NCBI GenBank assembly: GCA_012840465.1
Contig: DULJ01000042.1
Coordinates: 1 to 64,000, forward strand
From: Caryophanales bacterium
GTDB lineage: Bacteria; Bacillota; Bacilli; Bacillales; Bacillaceae_J
Length of the DNA stretch: 64,000 nt
Direction of reading: 5' to 3'
Shown: positions 25,376 through 35,126 of the stretch, piece by piece
Layout: the number at the start of each line of letters is the position of its first letter
Position numbering within the stretch: the first letter of the stretch is position 1
Notes under the pieces: model-generated
What the model was told of the DNA's origin: nothing
What the model saw: the letters and a program-made list of their open reading frames with translations, nothing else
The model's database searches: none
Position numbers and translations under genes: made by a program

Positions 25376-27163
25376 ATGCTTCAAGAAGCACAAAAAGTAT
25401 TAAAGACTTATTTCGGTTATTCCTCATTTCGAACAGGACAGGAAGAGATCATCCGCCAAATTCTCCAAAATCAAGATATACTGGGTATCTTACCAACTGG
25501 GGGAGGAAAGTCCCTTTGTTACCAAGTGCCTGCATTACTTGCAGAGGGTGTAACCATTGTTATATCTCCATTAATTTCCTTAATGAAAGACCAAGTTGAC
25601 CAACTTCAGCAGGCTGGGATTGCTGCTACGTTTCTAAACAGCTCCATTGATGTTTTAGAAATGGAGGAAAGGGTAAGAGATGCTATTCACGGGCAATACA
25701 AGCTTCTTTATATTGCCCCGGAACGTCTTGAAGCCCCAAACTTTCGTGCGATACTCGAACGAATTCCGATTTCAATTGTCGCTATTGATGAAGCGCATTG
25801 TATCTCGCAATGGGGGCATGATTTTCGGCCAAGCTATCGCTTGATTTATCAAATGATCGAAAGTCTAAGGGTGAAACCAACTGTAGTCGCGCTTACGGCG
25901 ACAGCAACCCCAATAGTAATGGAGGATATCCGTGAACTGCTTCGGATCCCCCGTGAGAATACGGTAGTGACTGGATTTAAGCGTGAGAATTTAACTTTCT
26001 CGGTTATAAAAGGTCAGGAAAAACGTTCTTTTATTTTAAAATATATTCAAGACCGCCCCAATCAGTCTGGAATTATTTATGCCGCAACGAGAAAAGAAGT
26101 CGATCAGCTGTATGAATTTTTACGGCAAAAAGGAATTAAGACAGGAAAATATCATGCCGGACTTACTGAGAAAGAACGCGATCATGCACAGGATCAATTT
26201 ATTTATGAAAAAATATCCGTCATGGTGGCAACTAACGCTTTTGGAATGGGCATTGATGCCTCAAATGTCCGTTTTGTTATCCACCACAACCTTCCGAAAA
26301 ATATGGAATCCTATTATCAGGAAGCGGGTCGGGCTGGCAGGGATGGGGAACGAAGTGAATGTATTCTATTGTTTACACCATATGATATTCAGCTTCAAAA
26401 GTTTTTAATTGAGCAATCCGTAATGGACGAAGCCGCCAAACAGATCGAATACGAACGACTTCAAAAAATGATTGACTATTGTCATACTGAGCTTTGTCTC
26501 CAACGCTATATCGTCGAATATTTTGGGGACCATTATGAAGAAGAAACATGCGGGACATGTCAAAATTGTACGGACAATCGAGAAAAAATAGATATCACAA
26601 CAGAAGCACAAATGATTTTTTCCTGTATTAAAAGAATGAACGAGCGGTTTGGGAAAACGCTCGTCGCCCAAGTATTAAAAGGCTCGAAAAATAAACGGAT
26701 TATCGAAATGAAGTTAGGAAAACTATCAACCTATGGTTTACTAAAAGATCGGACAGAAAAAGATATTGCTAATTTGATTGATTTTCTAATTGCCGAAGGA
26801 TATTGCAAGTTAACGACGAGTCAGTACCCAACCGTTGCCTTAACAAATAAAGTTGTACCCGTCTTAAAAGGGGAACAGAAGGTGTACAAAAAAGAGCAGG
26901 TGGCTAGACAGCTGCTGGATGCCAATGATGAGTTATTTGAAATATTACGCTCGGTTCGAAAAGAAATTTCCGATCGTGAAAAAATTCCACCTTACATCGT
27001 CTTCTCAGATAGCACCCTCCGGGACATGTGTGCAAAATGCCCGGAAGATGAAGCTTCAATGCTATCTGTAAAAGGGGTGGCAGAAACGAAGTTAGAGCGA
27101 TACGGCCATGAGTTTTTGGCTGCGATAACAGCGTATCTGAAAGGGACACCAGTGGTTAGGTGA
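25376..27163 (+). CDS. recQ: ATP-dependent DNA helicase RecQ
   Basis: A 595-residue 3'-5' DNA helicase for recombination repair. Superfamily 2 motifs are complete: Walker [15 protein letters not shown] box [19 protein letters not shown], motif III TATATP and motif [23 protein letters not shown]. The Zn domain follows (CLQRY..CGTCQNC), then a winged helix and a C-terminal HRDC domain (about 515-590). The length is typical of Bacillus RecQ. It appears monocistronic. Confidence 0.95.
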   Translation: MLQEAQKVLKTYFGYSSFRTGQEEIIRQILQNQDILGILPTGGGKSLCYQVPALLAEGVTIVISPLISLMKDQVDQLQQAGIAATFLNSSIDVLEMEERVRDAIHGQYKLLYIAPERLEAPNFRAILERIPISIVAIDEAHCISQWGHDFRPSYRLIYQMIESLRVKPTVVALTATATPIVMEDIRELLRIPRENTVVTGFKRENLTFSVIKGQEKRSFILKYIQDRPNQSGIIYAATRKEVDQLYEFLRQKGIKTGKYHAGLTEKERDHAQDQFIYEKISVMVATNAFGMGIDASNVRFVIHHNLPKNMESYYQEAGRAGRDGERSECILLFTPYDIQLQKFLIEQSVMDEAAKQIEYERLQKMIDYCHTELCLQRYIVEYFGDHYEEETCGTCQNCTDNREKIDITTEAQMIFSCIKRMNERFGKTLVAQVLKGSKNKRIIEMKLGKLSTYGLLKDRTEKDIANLIDFLIAEGYCKLTTSQYPTVALTNKVVPVLKGEQKVYKKEQVARQLLDANDELFEILRSVRKEISDREKIPPYIVFSDSTLRDMCAKCPEDEASMLSVKGVAETKLERYGHEFLAAITAYLKGTPVVR

Positions 27164-27253
27164 ATCGTATCGGTTGCTATATCTATAATCAAACGGAGCC
27201 AAAGCCTTGTTTGGTTATGGATAGTAGCAAGATTACCGATAAACAACAATACT

Positions 27254-27691
27254 CTACAACTCCTTCTCCATTAACGTGGTAACATCTTTAAAGCCAAGCT
27301 TCTCGTACATTTCTTTAGCAGAATTCCCGGCAAATACATTTAACTGCACAAATTTCATCCCTGCGGTTTTAAGCTGGTCCACGGCTTCCTTCATTAACAC
27401 TTTTCCAACACCATTCTTCCGATAGGAAGGGAATACATAAAGCTCATAAAGAAAGCCAATAGGGGTATTTTTATAAAAATTCAGATCAAATCCCACTAAA
27501 ACCCAGCCCATTATATCCCAACCATGTTGGGCGACCAGATAATAACCACCATTGGAAAGAACCTTGGAAACCATGTCATTGGTCATTTGTACATTACTTT
27601 TCATATAACCCGCTGAAAGCTCCTCAGTTAATGGTATGGACCATTGTAATAATTGCTTTATTTCATTTTCATTAGCCCTTCTGATAATCAT
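27254..27691 (-). CDS. GNAT-family N-acetyltransferase
   Basis: 145 residues with the GNAT fold. The acetyl-CoA loop is YRKNGVGKVLMKEAV, preceded by LYELYVFPS on beta-4, and the C-terminal motif is NVFAGNSAKEMYEKLGFKDV. The substrate cannot be told. The gene is alone on the reverse strand. Confidence 0.85.
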   Translation of the reverse strand: MIIRRANENEIKQLLQWSIPLTEELSAGYMKSNVQMTNDMVSKVLSNGGYYLVAQHGWDIMGWVLVGFDLNFYKNTPIGFLYELYVFPSYRKNGVGKVLMKEAVDQLKTAGMKFVQLNVFAGNSAKEMYEKLGFKDVTTLMEKEL

Positions 27692-27745
27692 CTTTTGAAA
27701 CCACCCGTCATTTTTTCCTTCACTATTGAGGGAAATTATTCATGG

Positions 27746-27870
27746 TATAGTAAATGAAATTTGAAGAAATCGGTTACCGTTAAATTGGAACGGTGAGCAG
27801 GGAAATATAGGGAAAAAGCTGAGGACTAACCATAACTTAAACCATCTTAAAGATGGTTTTTCTTTTTTTT
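27746..27870 (+). ncRNA. Structured leader or small RNA ending in a terminator
   Basis: An extended -10 (TGGTATAGT, 27743-27751) precedes about 110 nt that can fold. GGTTA (27772-27776) pairs with TAACC (27827-27831) around a hairpin (CCGTTaaattggAACGG). A terminator follows at once (AAACCATCTTAAAGATGGTTT plus T run, 27839-27870). This is the layout of a riboswitch or attenuator in front of the chemoreceptor gene at 27987, or of an independent small RNA. It does not match any riboswitch class I can recall. Confidence 0.45.
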
Positions 27871-27986
27871 TGAAATAATAATATAATTTTCCTAATATTG
27901 TTGTAATTTGTCGAAAGTAGTTATATTATTATATTGCTTTCGTTCAGTTAATTATTAAATTACGATTACAGGAGGAGATTTATAGA

Positions 27987-29999
27987 TTGTTGAAACAAAA
28001 TAAAGGGAAACGCACAAAAAGTATCCGAACAAAATTTATTGCATCATTTTTATTAGTGTCATTGATTCCTTTATTAATAGTAACCTTTTTAGTTGGAAGT
28101 TTGAGCAGTAAAATCACAATTTCCAAAGAGAAGGAATCAATGCATGACCTTGTTGTAAGTAAAGCGCAGGCGATGGATGAATGGTTTCGGGCGCAAATGG
28201 CCGAACTACAACTAGTGGCAGAAACAGAAACAATCAAATCAATGGAGAGCGAACGGATTTTCCCGTTCATTTCAATTGTAAACGAAAGATCAGAAGTCTT
28301 TGAGACTAATTTTGTCGTTAATGCTGAAGGCATAGTAATTTCTCATACGAGTCCAAAAAGCGTTGGCTCCGATTATAATGACAGATCCTATGTTCAAGCG
28401 GCTTTAACAAAAGGAGAGTCATCATTTTCTGAAGTATTAATATCTAAGGCAACGGGCAATCGCATTGTAGCTGTAGCTACACCAATAAAAGATAATAGTG
28501 GGAATGTTATCGGTGTTCTAGCCGGAGCTGCGAATTTTGAGGTACTTGTTGATAAATTTTTAAAAGACGGTATGGATAATGCATCCGGAATTACGCTCGT
28601 TGATGCTGAAAAACGTCTACAAGTGGCACCTAATAAAGAAGATATTTATGCAACAATTGACGAAGCCTCTATAAGTAGTACATTTAAAGCAGCTCTAGGT
28701 AAAAGTTTAGTTGAATCAGGAATCTCTTCATTCGATCTTTCTAATGAAAACTTCTTAATTGCCTATGCACCCATCCAAACAGTGGGGTATGGATTAAGCG
28801 TAAGTACTCCTGAAGATTTGGCTTTGAAAGAATCAAATTCCATTCACAAATTAACAATTCTTATCATTGTGATTTCGTCAATAGTAGTTATCGTCCTTGC
28901 TTACATTATTATTACTAAATTGACAAAACCAATTCTTGCTGTTTCTGAAGGTATGAAAACTGTAGCAAACGGTGATCTAACGATTCAACCGCTTGAAGTG
29001 AAGTCAAATGATGAAATTGGAAATTTAGCTACCAACTTCAATGAAATGGTTGTTAACATGAAGCAGGTCATAGAAACAGTAGCGAAAACAGCGGTGCAGG
29101 TTTCAGCTGCATCAGATGAATTAACTGCTAGTGCTGAGCATACAAATGCGGCTACTGAACAAGTGACGGCATCGATTCAAGAAGTGGCTGGAAGTGCCGA
29201 AAAGCAAACGTTTGAGGTCGAACATAATGCCAAGGCATTAGGAGAGGTTTCTAGCGGTGTTAATCGCATTGTGAATAGTTCTAAAAAGGTATTTGAGCTT
29301 GCACACCATACAACAACGCTTGCAGAAATTGGCGGACAGTCCGTTCAGGATACCGTGAACCAAATGAATTCAATACATACGTCTGTTAACGAATCAAATA
29401 GTATGATTAAATCATTATACGAGCGTTCTCGTGAAGTGAGTTCTATATTGGATGTTATAACGGGTATCGCAGAGCAAACAAACTTACTTTCCTTAAATGC
29501 TGCAATTGAAGCTGCAAGGGCAGGTGAACATGGGCGCGGATTCGCTGTCGTAGCTGATGAAGTGCGGAAGCTTGCCGAGCAATCGCAACAATCCGCCAAA
29601 GAAATTCTCGCAATTGTAGAAGGAATCCAAATGGATACGGAAAGTTCAGTTCGAATTATGGCTCAAGTGACAGATGATGTCCAAGTTGGTGTTAAAGTCT
29701 CCCATGAAGCAATTGGGAAATTTAACGAAATACTACAAAGTACTAGAGAAATTACACCGCAAATGGAAGAGGTTTCAGCGATTGCTGAGCAAATGTCAGC
29801 AGCCGTACAGCAGGTGGCTGTAACAGTAAACGATCTCGCGGTTATTGCAAAAGGAAATGCCTTAACAGCAGAAGAGGTAGCTGCATCAACAGAAGAACAA
29901 ATGGCATCTATGGAAGAAATAACAGCATCAGCCAATACTCTTTCAGCAAGAGCAGAAGAATTAAACCAAATGATTTCTAAGTTTAAATATAAAAACTAA
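27987..29999 (+). CDS. Methyl-accepting chemotaxis protein
   Basis: A 670-residue chemoreceptor. TM1 lies at about 18-38 and TM2 at about 285-308. Between them is a dCache-type extracellular sensor ([27 protein letters not shown] is typical). HAMP follows (about 310-360), then the long signalling coiled coil with the hairpin tip [19 protein letters not shown] and [15 protein letters not shown] start is used with AGGAGG at 27970. The ligand is unknown. Confidence 0.93.
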   Translation: MLKQNKGKRTKSIRTKFIASFLLVSLIPLLIVTFLVGSLSSKITISKEKESMHDLVVSKAQAMDEWFRAQMAELQLVAETETIKSMESERIFPFISIVNERSEVFETNFVVNAEGIVISHTSPKSVGSDYNDRSYVQAALTKGESSFSEVLISKATGNRIVAVATPIKDNSGNVIGVLAGAANFEVLVDKFLKDGMDNASGITLVDAEKRLQVAPNKEDIYATIDEASISSTFKAALGKSLVESGISSFDLSNENFLIAYAPIQTVGYGLSVSTPEDLALKESNSIHKLTILIIVISSIVVIVLAYIIITKLTKPILAVSEGMKTVANGDLTIQPLEVKSNDEIGNLATNFNEMVVNMKQVIETVAKTAVQVSAASDELTASAEHTNAATEQVTASIQEVAGSAEKQTFEVEHNAKALGEVSSGVNRIVNSSKKVFELAHHTTTLAEIGGQSVQDTVNQMNSIHTSVNESNSMIKSLYERSREVSSILDVITGIAEQTNLLSLNAAIEAARAGEHGRGFAVVADEVRKLAEQSQQSAKEILAIVEGIQMDTESSVRIMAQVTDDVQVGVKVSHEAIGKFNEILQSTREITPQMEEVSAIAEQMSAAVQQVAVTVNDLAVIAKGNALTAEEVAASTEEQMASMEEITASANTLSARAEELNQMISKFKYKN

Positions 30000-30007
30000 T
30001 AAGAAAC

Positions 30008-30042
30008 GGAAAAGCCTACGTTCATCGCGTAAGCTTTTTTCC
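30008..30042 (+). terminator. Terminator after the chemoreceptor gene
   Basis: AAAAGCCTACG and CGCGTAAGCTTTTTT form an imperfect hairpin with a T run. Confidence 0.65.
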
Positions 30043-30222
30043 TTTAAAAACATGTAAGAAAGAACTTGAACTACAGCCTGTTAATAATATGGAAATAACC
30101 ATAATATCAACAACCTAACTGGTATGATACTAATTATTAAAAAATATAATAATGTGATACAATAATTTTGACTGTTCTTACCTGTATTTTTACAGTAAAA
30201 TATCTATGTACTTAAATTATTT

Positions 30223-30415
30223 AACTTCATTCAGCAGAAGTCTCCTACTTCCAAAAGTGGTGAGATGACTGCAAATTAGTATTTTAAATTCAGTGAGGGT
30301 ATAAACCCCTGCTGAATAAAGTTAAAACCTCTGGCGGATGCCTCAGATTTTCAAAGGTAGCTTTTCGAGCAAGCTCGAAAAAATCTGGGCGCAAATACGC
30401 CAAGGCGAATTTGAT
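30223..30415 (+). repeat. Dispersed repeat, copy A (about 193 nt)
   Basis: The copy begins AACTTCATTCAGCAG and ends with the hairpin CAAATACGCC-AA-GGCGAATTTG plus AT. Internally it has a CTTCATTCAGCAG/CTGCTGAATAAAG long-range inverted repeat, the unit AAAGTTAAAxCCT..GGCGGATGCCTCAGATT, and a TTTTCGAGC/GCTCGAAAA hairpin. The same arrangement occurs at 34861 and 37790. It lies between the chemoreceptor gene and ppaC and reads into the region before the ppaC ribosome site. The remainder of 30000-30478 shows nothing else. Confidence 0.8.
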
Positions 30416-30478
30416 TTACTTAAAATGGAAACCCTTCTTAGAATGAAAAGCAAACTGCAAATGAAAAGGAGTAATTTT

Positions 30479-31420
30479 ATGGAAAAGGTGTTTATTCTTG
30501 GTCATAAAAATCCTGATACAGATTCAATCTGTTCTGCGATTGTCTATAATGACTTAAAAACAAAATTAGGATTTAACACGGAAGCCATCCGTTTGGGAGA
30601 AATTAATGGGGAAACTAAATTTGCCCTTGACTACTTTGGTGCAAAAGAGCCACGTCTTGTTGAACAGGTTGCTTCTGAAGTAAACACGGTTATTTTGGTG
30701 GATCATAACGAGCGTCAGCAAAGTGCAAATGACATTACAGAAGTGCGAATTGCAGAAGTAATTGACCATCACCGTGTTGCAAATTTCGAAACAAAGGATC
30801 CTTTATACTTCCGCGTCGAGCCAGTTGGCTGTACAGCAACAATTTTAAACAAAATGTACAAAGAAAATGGTGTTGCAATCGAAAAGAATATGGCAGGATT
30901 AATGCTTTCTGCAATTATTTCTGATTCCTTATTATTTAAATCACCTACATGTACACAGCAAGATGTAGATGCTGCCAAGGAATTAGCAGACATTGCAGGT
31001 GTGAATGCTGAAGATTATGGTTTAGAGATGTTAAAAGCTGGCACAAATTTAAGTTCTAAAACAGCAGCGGAGTTAATCACTCTTGATTCAAAAGAGTTCC
31101 CAATGGGAACAGCAAAAGTTCAAGTTGCTCAAGTAAATGCGATTGATCCAAACGATATTCTTGTACGCCAACAAGAGTTAGAAGAAGCTATGACAGCATT
31201 TATTAACGAAAAGAACCTAAATTTATTCGTTCTAGTTGTAACGGATATTTTAAAGAGCGATTCAATTGCATTAGCTCTTGGTGAGTCAACTTCAACTGTT
31301 GAGGAAGCTTTTAATGTTAAATTAAATAATAATTTAGCGATTTTACAAGGTGTTGTATCACGTAAGAAGCAAATCGTTCCACAATTAACTGAAAGTTTTA
31401 CTAGCAAGCAAACTTTATAA
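30479..31420 (+). CDS. ppaC: Manganese-dependent inorganic pyrophosphatase
   Basis: The 313-residue family II enzyme hydrolyses pyrophosphate to phosphate in the cytosol. DHH-family metal motifs are clear: [11 protein letters not shown] near the N-terminus, LVDHNE, and [10 protein letters not shown]. The C-terminal DHHA2 domain ends with [10 protein letters not shown]. The ATG at 30479 is chosen for AAAAGGAG at 30465 and the standard [16 protein letters not shown] start. Longer frames run back into the repeat element. Confidence 0.95.
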   Translation: MEKVFILGHKNPDTDSICSAIVYNDLKTKLGFNTEAIRLGEINGETKFALDYFGAKEPRLVEQVASEVNTVILVDHNERQQSANDITEVRIAEVIDHHRVANFETKDPLYFRVEPVGCTATILNKMYKENGVAIEKNMAGLMLSAIISDSLLFKSPTCTQQDVDAAKELADIAGVNAEDYGLEMLKAGTNLSSKTAAELITLDSKEFPMGTAKVQVAQVNAIDPNDILVRQQELEEAMTAFINEKNLNLFVLVVTDILKSDSIALALGESTSTVEEAFNVKLNNNLAILQGVVSRKKQIVPQLTESFTSKQTL

Positions 31421-31436
31421 AATCGGAACTAAAATA

Positions 31437-31482
31437 AAAAACCGCACTGTTCGAATGGAAATCCGGGCAGTGCGGTTTTTTG
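31437..31482. terminator. Bidirectional terminator
   Basis: AAAAACCGCACTG and CAGTGCGGTTTTTT pair across the convergent ends of ppaC and the nitroreductase gene. Confidence 0.85.
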
Positions 31483-31491
31483 CATTACTTT

Positions 31492-32139
31492 TTATTCAAT
31501 AATCTTCAAAATATCTGCTACATCTTTACGAGCTAGTCTTTTTGGTGTATCTTTCGGATATCCTAAAGCGATAACCATATTAATCGTTTTACTTTCTTCA
31601 ATATGTAAATAAGCGCGTAAACGGTCCTCAGCTAATAAAACTGGACCTGTCATTGGGCATGTGCCCAATCCTTTAGCATGGGCCGCTAACATTAAATTTT
31701 GAGCGGCTAAGCAGCTGCTTTTAATCCCTTCTTCACGCCATATTTCGTCTGGAACTAGATCAATCGGGTCAAATACTTTTTCTCTGAACTTAGATTCATA
31801 TGGTGTTGCTAAACAAACAACCAATGCTGGTGCATTTGAAAAAGCAGTGGCATAGGGACCAAATGATTTGAGCAGCATTTTAGCCGGTCTATCCAAACCG
31901 CGTTCTTCCGCTTCTTTCGCTCTTTCGTGAAGTGCTTCCCAAGTTAGGTCTTCGATCTTCTTTATCTTTTCCTTATCTTTAACCACGATAAATTCCCATG
32001 TTTGTGAGTTTGTGTCACTTGGGGCATATCTAGCGCAATCAATTAACTCCATAATATCTTCGTTTGCCACTTCTTTTTCTTCAAAATTTCGTACACTTCT
32101 TCTTCCTAAAACAATTTCTTTGAACTGACTGTAATCCAT
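31492..32139 (-). CDS. Nitroreductase-family flavoprotein
   Basis: A 215-residue FMN-dependent oxidoreductase. The FMN-phosphate motif is RRSVRNFEEKEV near the N-terminus, with ARYAPSDTNSQTWEF and the C-terminal ALGYPKDTPKR. Such enzymes reduce nitro groups, quinones or flavins with NAD(P)H. The ATG at 32139 has TGGAGG upstream and gives the usual MDYSQFKEIVLGRRSVR start. The physiological substrate is unknown. Confidence 0.88.
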   Translation of the reverse strand: MDYSQFKEIVLGRRSVRNFEEKEVANEDIMELIDCARYAPSDTNSQTWEFIVVKDKEKIKKIEDLTWEALHERAKEAEERGLDRPAKMLLKSFGPYATAFSNAPALVVCLATPYESKFREKVFDPIDLVPDEIWREEGIKSSCLAAQNLMLAAHAKGLGTCPMTGPVLLAEDRLRAYLHIEESKTINMVIALGYPKDTPKRLARKDVADILKIIE

Positions 32140-32361
32140 AAAAACCTCCATCAAACCATTAATAAACATAATAAACTAACTCTATCAAAATATAGCATAC
32201 TTTTTCAATTAGAAAAACATGACTTCCACCCGTAATATTGTAAATTCCTACAGTAATCCTGGCTAAAACGGGGGAATTTTTACATAGAAAGATAATCCCA
32301 TGCTAACTGTTTCTGGGACTTCCGTTTAAATCATGGTATAATATAGTTGGAGCGATAATAA

Positions 32362-32874
32362 ATGGCTATAGGTGTATATCAGATACGGAATAAATCATAT
32401 CATCCAAATAGAAATGAAATTATCAATAAGATGAAAATCTCTTTAAAAAAACGCTATGAAAATATGACTAAGGAAGAAAGAAAAGCAGTATATGGAAGTC
32501 ATGAAAATGGCATGCAAGGTAAAACACATTCTAAGGAAAATAAATTAAAAATGAGTATTATTAATAAAGGTAATTCTTATGCCAAAGGTTGTAAACGGAC
32601 TCCTGAGCAACGAGCAAAGTTATCAAAAATCGCTTCTCAAAGAACAGGAGAAAAGAATCCCTTCTATGGAAAGAAGCATTCAGAAGAGACTAAACAGAGA
32701 CTTTCTGAAAAAAACAAAGGGAAATTACCACCTAATACGAAACCTGTGATAATTGATAATGTTCAATACCCTAGTGCGAGTGAAGCAAGCAGACAGCTAG
32801 GAGTAGCTACTGCTACTGTGACAAATCGAATTAATTCATCTAAATTTCCAACATATCAATACCTAGATAGATAG
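32362..32874 (+). CDS. Homing-endonuclease relic: NUMOD3/NUMOD1 DNA-binding part without nuclease domain
   Basis: 170 residues. It opens with GVYQIRNK, the start of a GIY-YIG domain, but then jumps to a basic region; the YIG half and catalytic Arg/Glu are absent. Two NUMOD3-type repeats follow (GMQGKTHSKENKLKMS and NPFYGKKHSEETKQRLSEKNKGK) and a C-terminal NUMOD1/helix-turn-helix segment (PSASEASRQLGVATATVTNRI). It is thus the DNA-binding half of a GIY-YIG homing endonuclease with an internal deletion. It lies 70 nt upstream of thyA, which carries a group I intron, the usual target of such enzymes. GGAG at 32350 may allow expression. Confidence 0.75.
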   Translation: MAIGVYQIRNKSYHPNRNEIINKMKISLKKRYENMTKEERKAVYGSHENGMQGKTHSKENKLKMSIINKGNSYAKGCKRTPEQRAKLSKIASQRTGEKNPFYGKKHSEETKQRLSEKNKGKLPPNTKPVIIDNVQYPSASEASRQLGVATATVTNRINSSKFPTYQYLDR

Positions 32875-32944
32875 ATAAATACCTAGCGACTATAAAAGTT
32901 ATTAAAGTTGAAAATTGCAGATTAACACCAATGGAGGCCTTTTC

Positions 32945-34178
32945 GTGAATAATGCTGATAAAGAATATTTATCATTATGTAATCGGATTTTAAATCATGG
33001 AATCAAAAAAGAGGATAGAACTGGGACTGGAACAATTTCAATTTTTGGGCATCAAATGCGATTTAATTTGAATGAAGGATTTCCTTTGTTAACAACAAAA
33101 CGAATACCATTTAGGCTGGTTGTAAGTGAACTCCTGTGGTTTATAAAAGGAGATACGAACATTAAGTATCTTTTAGAAAATAATAATAACATATGGAATG
33201 AATGGGCGTTTGAAAAATGGGTAAATAGTGATGAATACGACGGACCGGATATGACTAACTTTGGGTTACGAAGCCAACAGGATGAAGGATTCAATATACT
33301 TTACCAAGAACAAATGGATAAGTTTAAGAATCGAATTCTAGATGATGAACAATTTGCCGGGAAATACGGTGAATTAGGAGACGTTTACGGTAAGCAATGG
33401 AGGCAATGGCGTACTACATCAGGTGAAATGATCGACCAAATAAAAGATGTAATTGAAACAATAAAAACAAATCCCGATTCAAGACGATTGATTGTATCTG
33501 CTTGGAATCCAGAAGATATCCCGACAATGGCTTTACCGCCATGCCATAGTCTGTTTCAATTTTATGTAGCTGACGGGAAGTTAAGTTGCCAACTTTATCA
33601 GCGTTAAATCCAGAGCGCCTTTACGGAGTAATCCGTATCGAAAACTCCTTTAATTCAGGGAAACCCCTAACATCGAAAAGATGAGGGCAATCCTGAGCCA
33701 AGCCTACGTAGTAGGAAGGTGCAACGACCAGAACATGATTGTTCGTAGGGTACAAGCTATCGGTATCCGAAATGGGGAGCATCCTATTGAAATAGGATGG
33801 AGATATGGTCTAATCTACAAAGAAACTTGTAGCAGCTATAATTAGCGAATCAAGCCTAGCGAGCTTGATTGAATGGAGATATCTGGTGATGTATTTCTTG
33901 GCGTCCCGTTTAATATCGCAAGTTACGCATTATTGACACATTTAATAGCACAAAAATGTGATTTACAAGTTGGTGAATTCATTCATACGCTTGGGGATGC
34001 TCATATCTATACCAATCATGTTCAGCAAGTACAAACGCAAATGAGCCGTGATTCCCGGAAATTACCTGTACTAAAACTAAATTCAAATGTGAAGTCTGTA
34101 TTTGAATTTGAAGTGGAAGATATTGAGTTGATTGGATATGATCCACATCCACCAATAAAAGCACCGATTGCTGTATAG
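32945..34178 (+). CDS. thyA: Thymidylate synthase, split by a group I intron
   Basis: This enzyme methylates dUMP to dTMP using methylenetetrahydrofolate. Exon 1 is 32945-33604 (GTG start, GGAGG at 33933 minus 1000, i.e. 32933-32937) and exon 2 is 33882-34178, together 318 residues. The catalytic Cys is in [11 protein letters not shown]. The frame stops at 33605 right after CQLYQR and resumes with [21 protein letters not shown], so joining restores the invariant QRSxDVFLG motif. The C-terminus KAPIAV is intact. The [12 protein letters not shown] region shows the long Bacillus-type insert. Without splicing the product would lack a third of the enzyme. Confidence 0.93.
33605..33881 (+). ncRNA. 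Group I self-splicing intron in thyA (277 nt)
   Basis: P1 pairs exon end GCGT (33601-33604) with GCGC (33615-33618), giving the U-G pair at the 5' site. P10 pairs CCAGA (33610-33614) with exon 2 TCTGG (33882-33886). The conserved core is visible: TTCAGGGAAACC (P), AATCCTGAGCCAAGCC (Q), GCAACGACCAGA (R) and AGATATGGTC (S), with P7 as GACCA (33726-33730)/TGGTC (33806-33810). P8 (ATCCTATT/AATAGGAT) and P9 hairpins (CTACAA/TTGTAG, AATCAAGC/GCTTGATT) are clear. There is no internal reading frame. By this placement the last intron base is A, not the nearly universal G. Confidence 0.9.
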
Positions 34179-34208
34179 GTTAATAATAAATTAAATAATG
34201 GTAGCATT

Positions 34209-34245
34209 CAGGGGTGTATGATTAAATTCATACACCCCATTTTTA
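34209..34245 (+). terminator. Terminator after thyA
   Basis: GGGGTGTATGA and TCATACACCCC form a strong stem-loop followed by ATTTTTAAA. Confidence 0.8.
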
Positions 34246-34505
34246 AAAATATTCCATTGTACCAATAGCTGTTAATTATATTTCCCGCATATTGAAAAGT
34301 TCCTTCTTTTAAAAATATTTAATTGGTATAATTAAAGGGAAATTCTAAATCTTTGCTAGGTTGTGTTTATTTATATTATTAACAACGGATAATTTATTGC
34401 TGAACGGAGTATGAGAGAGAGATTACTTTCGCTAAAAGTAACTACCAAATTCTTATGGAATGTGATAATTTTATATGGAATTGGATTTAGATACAATAGC
34501 TAGGA

Positions 34506-34628
34506 ATGCATATCAACTTGAATTACCAAAATGATTTTGAGATAGATACTATTCATTTTGCAATAGGTGAATTGACTAAACTAGGTTTGGACCAAGGGAT
34601 AGTAGAAATATATCCCCAAAAACTATAA
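34506..34628 (+). other. Short unassigned reading frame (40 aa) in the thyA-dedA gap
   Basis: An ATG at 34506 opens 40 codons (MHINLNYQNDFEIDTIHFAI to EIYPQKL) without a clear ribosome site. The acidic, regular sequence looks protein-like, but no family is recognised. It may be a gene fragment left with the thyA remnant beyond it. Apart from this, 34246-34733 shows nothing. Confidence 0.25.
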
Positions 34629-34733
34629 ACAAAAGAAACATAAGAACCCAAAGATAATTTGGTTTCTTTATCACCTATATATCAGGATATTAATGAACGC
34701 TAATAATATTGGTGAGCCTGAGAGTTTAGCAGG

Positions 34734-34862
34734 GAACAAAAACCCTTGCCAACGTTAAAATTAAACACTAAAGTTACCTCTGTATTTGATTTTGAAATGG
34801 ATGATATTGAACTTATTGGATATGATCCATATCCAGCTATTAAAGCACCGGTAGCCGTGTAA
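34734..34862 (+). pseudogene. Diverged 3' remnant of a second thyA
   Basis: These 43 codons translate to the C-terminus of a thymidylate synthase: LPTLKLNTKVTSVFDFEMDD, then [18 protein letters not shown] and stop. It resembles the end of the intact thyA ([20 protein letters not shown]...KAPIAV) but differs at many residues, so it is not a recent duplication. The 5' part is missing. It sits close to dfrA, the usual partner of thyA in bacilli, and may be what is left of the resident gene. A repeat copy begins within its stop codon. Confidence 0.85.
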
Positions 34863-35108
34863 CTTCATTCAGCAGATGTCTCCCACTTCCATAAATGGTG
34901 AGAGGCATGCGAACTAGTATTTTACTTCAGTGGTGGTACAAACCCCGGCTGAATAAAGTTAAAGCCTTCGGCGAGCCTTGCGATTTTCAGAGGTAGTTTT
35001 TCGAGCAGATCAAAGACTAAGAACGCCACATCCTGTGGCAACGTCTTTGTGACCCACGTCCTGTGGGCCTAAAAAATCTGGGCGCAAATACGCCAAGGCG
35101 CATTTGAT
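34861..35108 (+). repeat. Dispersed repeat, copy B (about 248 nt, with an insert)
   Basis: It matches copies A and C from AACTTCATTCAGCAG to the terminal hairpin CAAATACGCC-AA-GGCGCATTTG plus AT. The TTTTCGAGC/GCTCGAAAA hairpin is replaced by about 60 nt (35008-35068) that contain CCACATCCTGTGG and CCCACGTCCTGTGGG, two short palindromic units. The element starts exactly at the stop codon of the thyA remnant and runs to 19 nt before dedA. Confidence 0.8.
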
Positions 35109-35126
35109 AATATAGGTTGTGGATAA

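Noticed and set aside
30338-30478. Long N-terminal extension of the pyrophosphatase
   Set aside because: The extra codons translate the dispersed repeat; the standard start is ATG 30479.
33605-33872. thyA broken by a frameshift or IS insertion
   Set aside because: The insert has P1, P7, P10 and the group I core, and exact removal restores the conserved protein.
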